From positions 1 through 9,862 of the forward strand of contig CAMLER010000144.1 of the NCBI GenBank assembly GCA_946478915.1: a stretch of DNA of 9,862 nt, in the 5' to 3' direction. Below the pieces are notes generated by a model, which was given only the letters and a program-made list of their open reading frames with translations, did not search any database and was not told the origin of the DNA. The stretch is from an uncultured Chryseolinea sp. (GTDB lineage: Bacteria; Bacteroidota; Bacteroidia; Cytophagales; Cyclobacteriaceae). Positions within the stretch are counted from its first letter, which is position 1; each line of letters starts with the position of its first letter. A program made the translations under genes and the position numbers. Below are positions 7,319-9,862 of the stretch, piece by piece.

Positions 7319-7608
7319 GATACCGTCATCCTGAGCTCGGACCTGCTAACCGAGTAATATAAGCAACATTTTCGGCGGCAGACAACTGCGAAGGATCCCT
7401 TGGAAGTGACTCGGTACACAGCAGGTACCGGTGCCTGGCTAACACGGCGCAGGGTGGTCACAACTGTGTGGCTACAGGGAGAGTGGTTAGGGTACATCGG
7501 TACCTGAACGGACGCATGGCCTTGATAGGGATCCTTCGCCGGTGCGTAGGGCTTAACGGGGCTACCACAAAATCGAAAGCGAAGGATCGAGCTCAGGATG
7601 ACGGTATC
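7319..7608. repeat. About 290-bp element with three concentric inverted-repeat pairs
   Basis: The ends are perfect 21-bp inverted repeats, 7319-7339 and 7588-7608, containing GTCATCCTGAGCTC and its complement. Inside are a perfect 13-bp pair (GCGAAGGATCCCT at 7388-7400 with 7527-7539) and a perfect 9-bp pair (CAGGTACCG at 7422-7430 with 7498-7506). All three share the same centre, near 7463.5, so the whole element can fold as one long interrupted hairpin. The segments between the paired blocks match poorly. The words GTCATCCTGAGC and GCGAAGGATC recall a dispersed repeat seen in many bacterial genomes; this is from memory. No target-site duplication is evident at the ends, and no transposase is encoded. 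Confidence 0.85.
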
Positions 7609-7710
7609 TAAGGGGGACGGGGTCCTTCGCGGGAGTGTACGTCTTAGCGGGATTCGCAATGCATTAAAAAAGAAGACCCGATGCTCAGGACAACGGATCT
7701 AAAGGGGTGC
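7532..7710. repeat. Diverged 91-bp tandem duplication
   Basis: Unit 1 (7532-7622) and unit 2 (7623 to about 7710) keep an offset of 91 bp. Their left ends match at 23 of 30 positions (starting TCCTTCGC). Their right ends (7588-7616 and 7679-7709, around GCTCAGGA) match at about 25 positions with single-base gaps. The middle 26 bp match at only 12. Unit 1 is the right half of the palindromic element; unit 2 is an older or decayed copy that ends at the stop codon of the dehydratase gene. Confidence 0.65.
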
Positions 7711-9612
7711 TCACGATGGAACATCCAAAACCTCAAACCGACTATAGTTACTCTTAAACTCCGGAACAATCTCCTTCATCAGCGCAACCATTTTCAATTC
7801 ATTACGATCGGCGATCAAATCTTCGAGCAATTCAAGGTCTTGACAAACTTCCTTGTACTCATATTCCGATACCATGGCTTTGAGAATCTTTTCATGATGC
7901 GTGGGGATCGTATTCTCATGATCATTAAGAAGCTCTTCATATAACTTCTCACCATCGCGGAGACCGGTAAATACAATTTCAATATCCTTGCCCAACTCCT
8001 TACCCGAAAGCTGTATGGTCTTTTTCGCCAGATCGTAGATCTTCACCGGCTTACCCATGTCGAATAAAAATATCTCTCCGCCCTGCCCCATCGACCCGGC
8101 TTCGATCACCAGCTCGCAGGCTTCGGGTATTGTCATAAAAAACCGCGTGATATCCGGATGGGTAACGGTGACCGGCCCTCCCTTCAAAATCTGATCCTTG
8201 AAAATAGGTATAACCGAACCGTTGGATCCCAACACATTTCCAAAGCGGGTAGTAACAAATGAAGTCTTGTCCAGTCCCAGCTTATTGAAGTAACGATCAA
8301 TGGACTGCACATAGATCTCCGCGATACGTTTGGTGCAGCCCATCACATTCGTAGGGTTCACCGCTTTATCGGTAGAGATCATTACAAACTTCTTCACCTT
8401 ATGCTCCATCGCCAAATCGGCGAGCGTACGCGTTCCAAACACATTCACCATCACAGCCTCAGAAGGATTGCTTTCCATCAGCGGAACATGCTTGTACGCT
8501 GCAGCATGGAAGAGAATCTCCGGTTTATAATCACGGAAGATCGTATTGATCCTGGCCTTGTTGCAGATGTTGGCGACAAATACAAGCAACCGAGATTGTT
8601 GATTGCGGCCTCTCAGTTCGCGCTCGATCTCGTACAACGGCGACTCCGCCTGGTCAATGAGGATGAGCGTGTGTGGCTTGTACGTAAGTGCCTGCCGCGC
8701 GAGCTCCGATCCGATCGAACCTGCTGCACCAGTGATACAGATCACCTTGCCCCTGATTTCCTTTTCGATCTGCGGGTTATCCAGGCGAATTACTTCGCGG
8801 CCCAGCAGGTCTTCAATGTTGACATCACGAATTTGTTTCAGGTCCCACTCGTTGCGCAGCCATTTTTCGAAGGAAGGAACATAGCTGACTTTAACATGAT
8901 GCTCCAGCGCCTGGTCAACAATTTCATTTTTGCGATCAATGCTGAGGCTTTTGGTGGCAATGACCAGCTTTTTTACTTTGTACCTTCTTGCAAGTTCACC
9001 GAGCTTTTCCAGCCCAAGAATTTTTGTTCCATTGATTTCTTTGCCATGCTTTTTGGGATCGTCATCCAAAAAGGCAACCAATTTATACTGGTTGCTCATA
9101 TCCGATTCCATGGCTTGCTTAGTCAGAAAACCTGCGACGCCTGCGCCGAAGATGACCGCCGGAACTTGTTTTGAATTATCGCTTTTGATAAACGTAAAAA
9201 TATTTTTTACCAGCAGGCGATATTGGTATAACAATAAGGATGAGATAAAGAAAGAAATGAAGACAACCGAATACGGGATAATATTCCGGCCGAAATTGTA
9301 ATAATAAATCAGATTGAAGATGATGACAAAGATGATGCTCAGCGCCTCTGTACCGATGATCCTCAAACCATCCTGAATGCCGGTATATCGGACAATGCCC
9401 GCGTAGCTTTTTGTTACCAGCGTTGCGCCCATTGAAGCCGCCAGGCAGATTAAAATTCCTGCCAGGAGGTTATAATCCGAAACCTCGTTTAGCTCAAAAT
9501 TAAAACGCAGGAGGTATGCCAGGCAGACCGAGAAGACAATCAATAACTGATCGATGAAGATGACTACACCGCGGGGAAGTACTGTGAGCTTGCTAAAAAA
9601 ATTCTGGATCAA
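7711..9612 (-). CDS. Membrane-anchored nucleotide-sugar 4,6-dehydratase (FlaA1/PglF/WbpM/CapD type)
   Basis: The 633-residue protein has the full two-part layout of the large dehydratases that make 4-keto-6-deoxy sugars from UDP-GlcNAc-like substrates for surface glycans. Four membrane helices (about 13-35, 48-68, 85-106 and 113-133) anchor it to the inner membrane. A first Rossmann unit follows with GAGVAG at 156-161. The catalytic extended-SDR domain begins near 288, with TGAAGSIG at 294-301 binding NAD(P). HAAAYKHVP lies at 369-377 and STDKAVNPTNVMG at 413-425. The usual catalytic Tyr is replaced by Met (M424, K428), and T414-D415-K416 precede it; this altered triad is the mark of the family. 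Length and motifs are complete. Translation appears to start at a TTG (9610-9612) overlapping the TGA of the upstream gene; no ATG occurs before residue 61, and a later start would cut off the first helix. It is the last visible gene of the operon. The exact sugar product is not determinable here. Confidence 0.95.
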   Translation of the reverse strand: MIQNFFSKLTVLPRGVVIFIDQLLIVFSVCLAYLLRFNFELNEVSDYNLLAGILICLAASMGATLVTKSYAGIVRYTGIQDGLRIIGTEALSIIFVIIFNLIYYYNFGRNIIPYSVVFISFFISSLLLYQYRLLVKNIFTFIKSDNSKQVPAVIFGAGVAGFLTKQAMESDMSNQYKLVAFLDDDPKKHGKEINGTKILGLEKLGELARRYKVKKLVIATKSLSIDRKNEIVDQALEHHVKVSYVPSFEKWLRNEWDLKQIRDVNIEDLLGREVIRLDNPQIEKEIRGKVICITGAAGSIGSELARQALTYKPHTLILIDQAESPLYEIERELRGRNQQSRLLVFVANICNKARINTIFRDYKPEILFHAAAYKHVPLMESNPSEAVMVNVFGTRTLADLAMEHKVKKFVMISTDKAVNPTNVMGCTKRIAEIYVQSIDRYFNKLGLDKTSFVTTRFGNVLGSNGSVIPIFKDQILKGGPVTVTHPDITRFFMTIPEACELVIEAGSMGQGGEIFLFDMGKPVKIYDLAKKTIQLSGKELGKDIEIVFTGLRDGEKLYEELLNDHENTIPTHHEKILKAMVSEYEYKEVCQDLELLEDLIADRNELKMVALMKEIVPEFKSNYSRFEVLDVPS

Positions 9613-9800
9613 GCCTCGTTGTTCTTATTGCCTTTCTTTTTTGACAATCTATAAATACCATACGCTCCGCCACCCAATAGCAGATATTCGAGGCCCGTGA
9701 TGGGTACCACTTCAGGGTCCGGCGGCGGTGGACCTGGCTGTGCTATCGCTAAAACGGAACTCAGTAAAACCAAATATATGCTAGATAAGAAAATCCTCAT
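9609..9800 (-). CDS. Small secreted/membrane protein with Pro-rich stretch and PITG-helix-basic tail
   Basis: The 63-residue product has three clear parts. Residues 1-20 are a signal peptide (MRIF, hydrophobic core, cleavage likely after AIA). Residues 21-33 are Pro-rich (QPGPPPPDPEVVP). Residues 33-36 read PITG, followed by a hydrophobic stretch (37-50, rich in Leu and Gly) and a basic end (RLSKKKGNK). A short motif, a membrane helix and a positive tail is the plan of C-terminal sorting signals such as PEP-CTERM, and similar minimal proteins with a PID-like motif occur in Bacteroidota; I make the comparison from memory. The mature protein would have only about 43 residues. Its ATG shares one base with the stop of the gene before it, and its TGA overlaps the TTG start of the dehydratase gene by four bases, so the three are probably co-translated. 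A simple membrane-anchored peptide or assembly factor is an equal possibility; I know no proven function. Confidence 0.8.
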   Translation of the reverse strand: MRIFLSSIYLVLLSSVLAIAQPGPPPPDPEVVPITGLEYLLLGGGAYGIYRLSKKKGNKNNEA

Positions 9801-9862
9801 TATTTAACTTTTGCAATTTTCTTGATTGTAACCTTATGCCCATCTAAGATTTTAACATTGTA
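9800..9862 (-). CDS. C-terminal end of an unknown upstream gene (partial)
   Basis: Reading in from the window edge on the minus strand, one frame is open for 20 codons, ending VTIKKIAKVK and a TAA stop at 9800-9802. The other two frames are closed by stops within a few codons. The last A of the TAA is the first base of the ATG of the small PITG protein (TAATG), a common arrangement for coupled genes. The visible tail is Lys-rich with alternating hydrophobic residues, which fits a beta strand, but it is too short to assign a family. Confidence 0.55.
   Translation of the reverse strand, partial: YNVKILDGHKVTIKKIAKVK

Larger units (their letters stand above)
7220..7710. other. Gene-free region holding a palindromic element and its tandem copy
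   Basis: No credible gene lies here. An open frame on the minus strand (7303-7659) is only a reading of the repeat structure and has no plausible protein character. Positions 7220-7318 show nothing notable apart from CCGTCAT at 7300-7306, which partly echoes the repeat start at 7324. Positions 7319-7608 form an element with concentric inverted repeats, and 7532-7710 is a diverged two-copy 91-bp tandem that reaches the stop codon of the dehydratase gene at 7711. Confidence 0.75.

Noticed and set aside
7303..7659. 118-codon open frame on the minus strand in the palindromic element
   Set aside because: It spans both arms of the inverted repeats and reads repeat words as protein; composition is unlike the genes around it.
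8401..9174. 257-codon open frame opposite the dehydratase gene
   Set aside because: The sense strand encodes a complete, motif-rich dehydratase; the antisense product shows no recognisable domain.

Overview
The window looks like chromosome from a Bacteroidota bacterium, most plausibly of the order Cytophagales. The grounds are a very large secreted protein ending in a type IX secretion (T9SS) sorting domain, start codons without Shine-Dalgarno sequences, a Lys/Ala-rich histone H1-like protein, a small GIY-YIG protein, and the kinds of dispersed intergenic repeat common in that phylum. The lineage is inferred from gene content; no rRNA or marker gene is present.

Layout. Positions 1-588 hold no credible gene but are rich in repeats: a 61-bp near-identical direct repeat 240 bp apart, and between its copies a 24-bp-period tandem whose second half recurs inverted. 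A half-size ABC exporter follows on the + strand (589-2319). The spacer 2320-2563 carries two different 7-bp tandem repeats. A 132-residue Lys/Ala-rich DNA-binding-type protein (2564-2962, +) comes next. A perfect 26-bp palindrome with T-runs (2987-3012) separates it from a convergent 1256-residue T9SS cargo protein (3046-6816, -). A 95-residue GIY-YIG protein (6932-7219, +) is divergent from that cargo gene. The gene-free stretch 7220-7710 contains a roughly 290-bp element built of three inverted-repeat pairs around one centre, followed by a diverged 91-bp tandem copy of its right end.

The right end is a minus-strand operon of overlapping genes, read from the window edge inward: the last 20 codons of an unknown gene, a 63-residue signal peptide/Pro-rich/PITG/membrane-helix protein, and a 633-residue membrane-anchored nucleotide-sugar 4,6-dehydratase of the FlaA1/PglF/WbpM/CapD type. 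The first two overlap by 1 base and the next pair by 4 bases, which suggests translational coupling. The dehydratase points to surface glycan synthesis. The small protein resembles a minimal C-terminal sorting or membrane-anchor substrate, so glycan synthesis and surface-protein processing may be linked here; that link is inference.

No complete new defence or mobile system is evident. The most unusual items are the concentric palindromic element beside the GIY-YIG gene and the minimal PITG-tail protein fused by overlap to the glycan gene.
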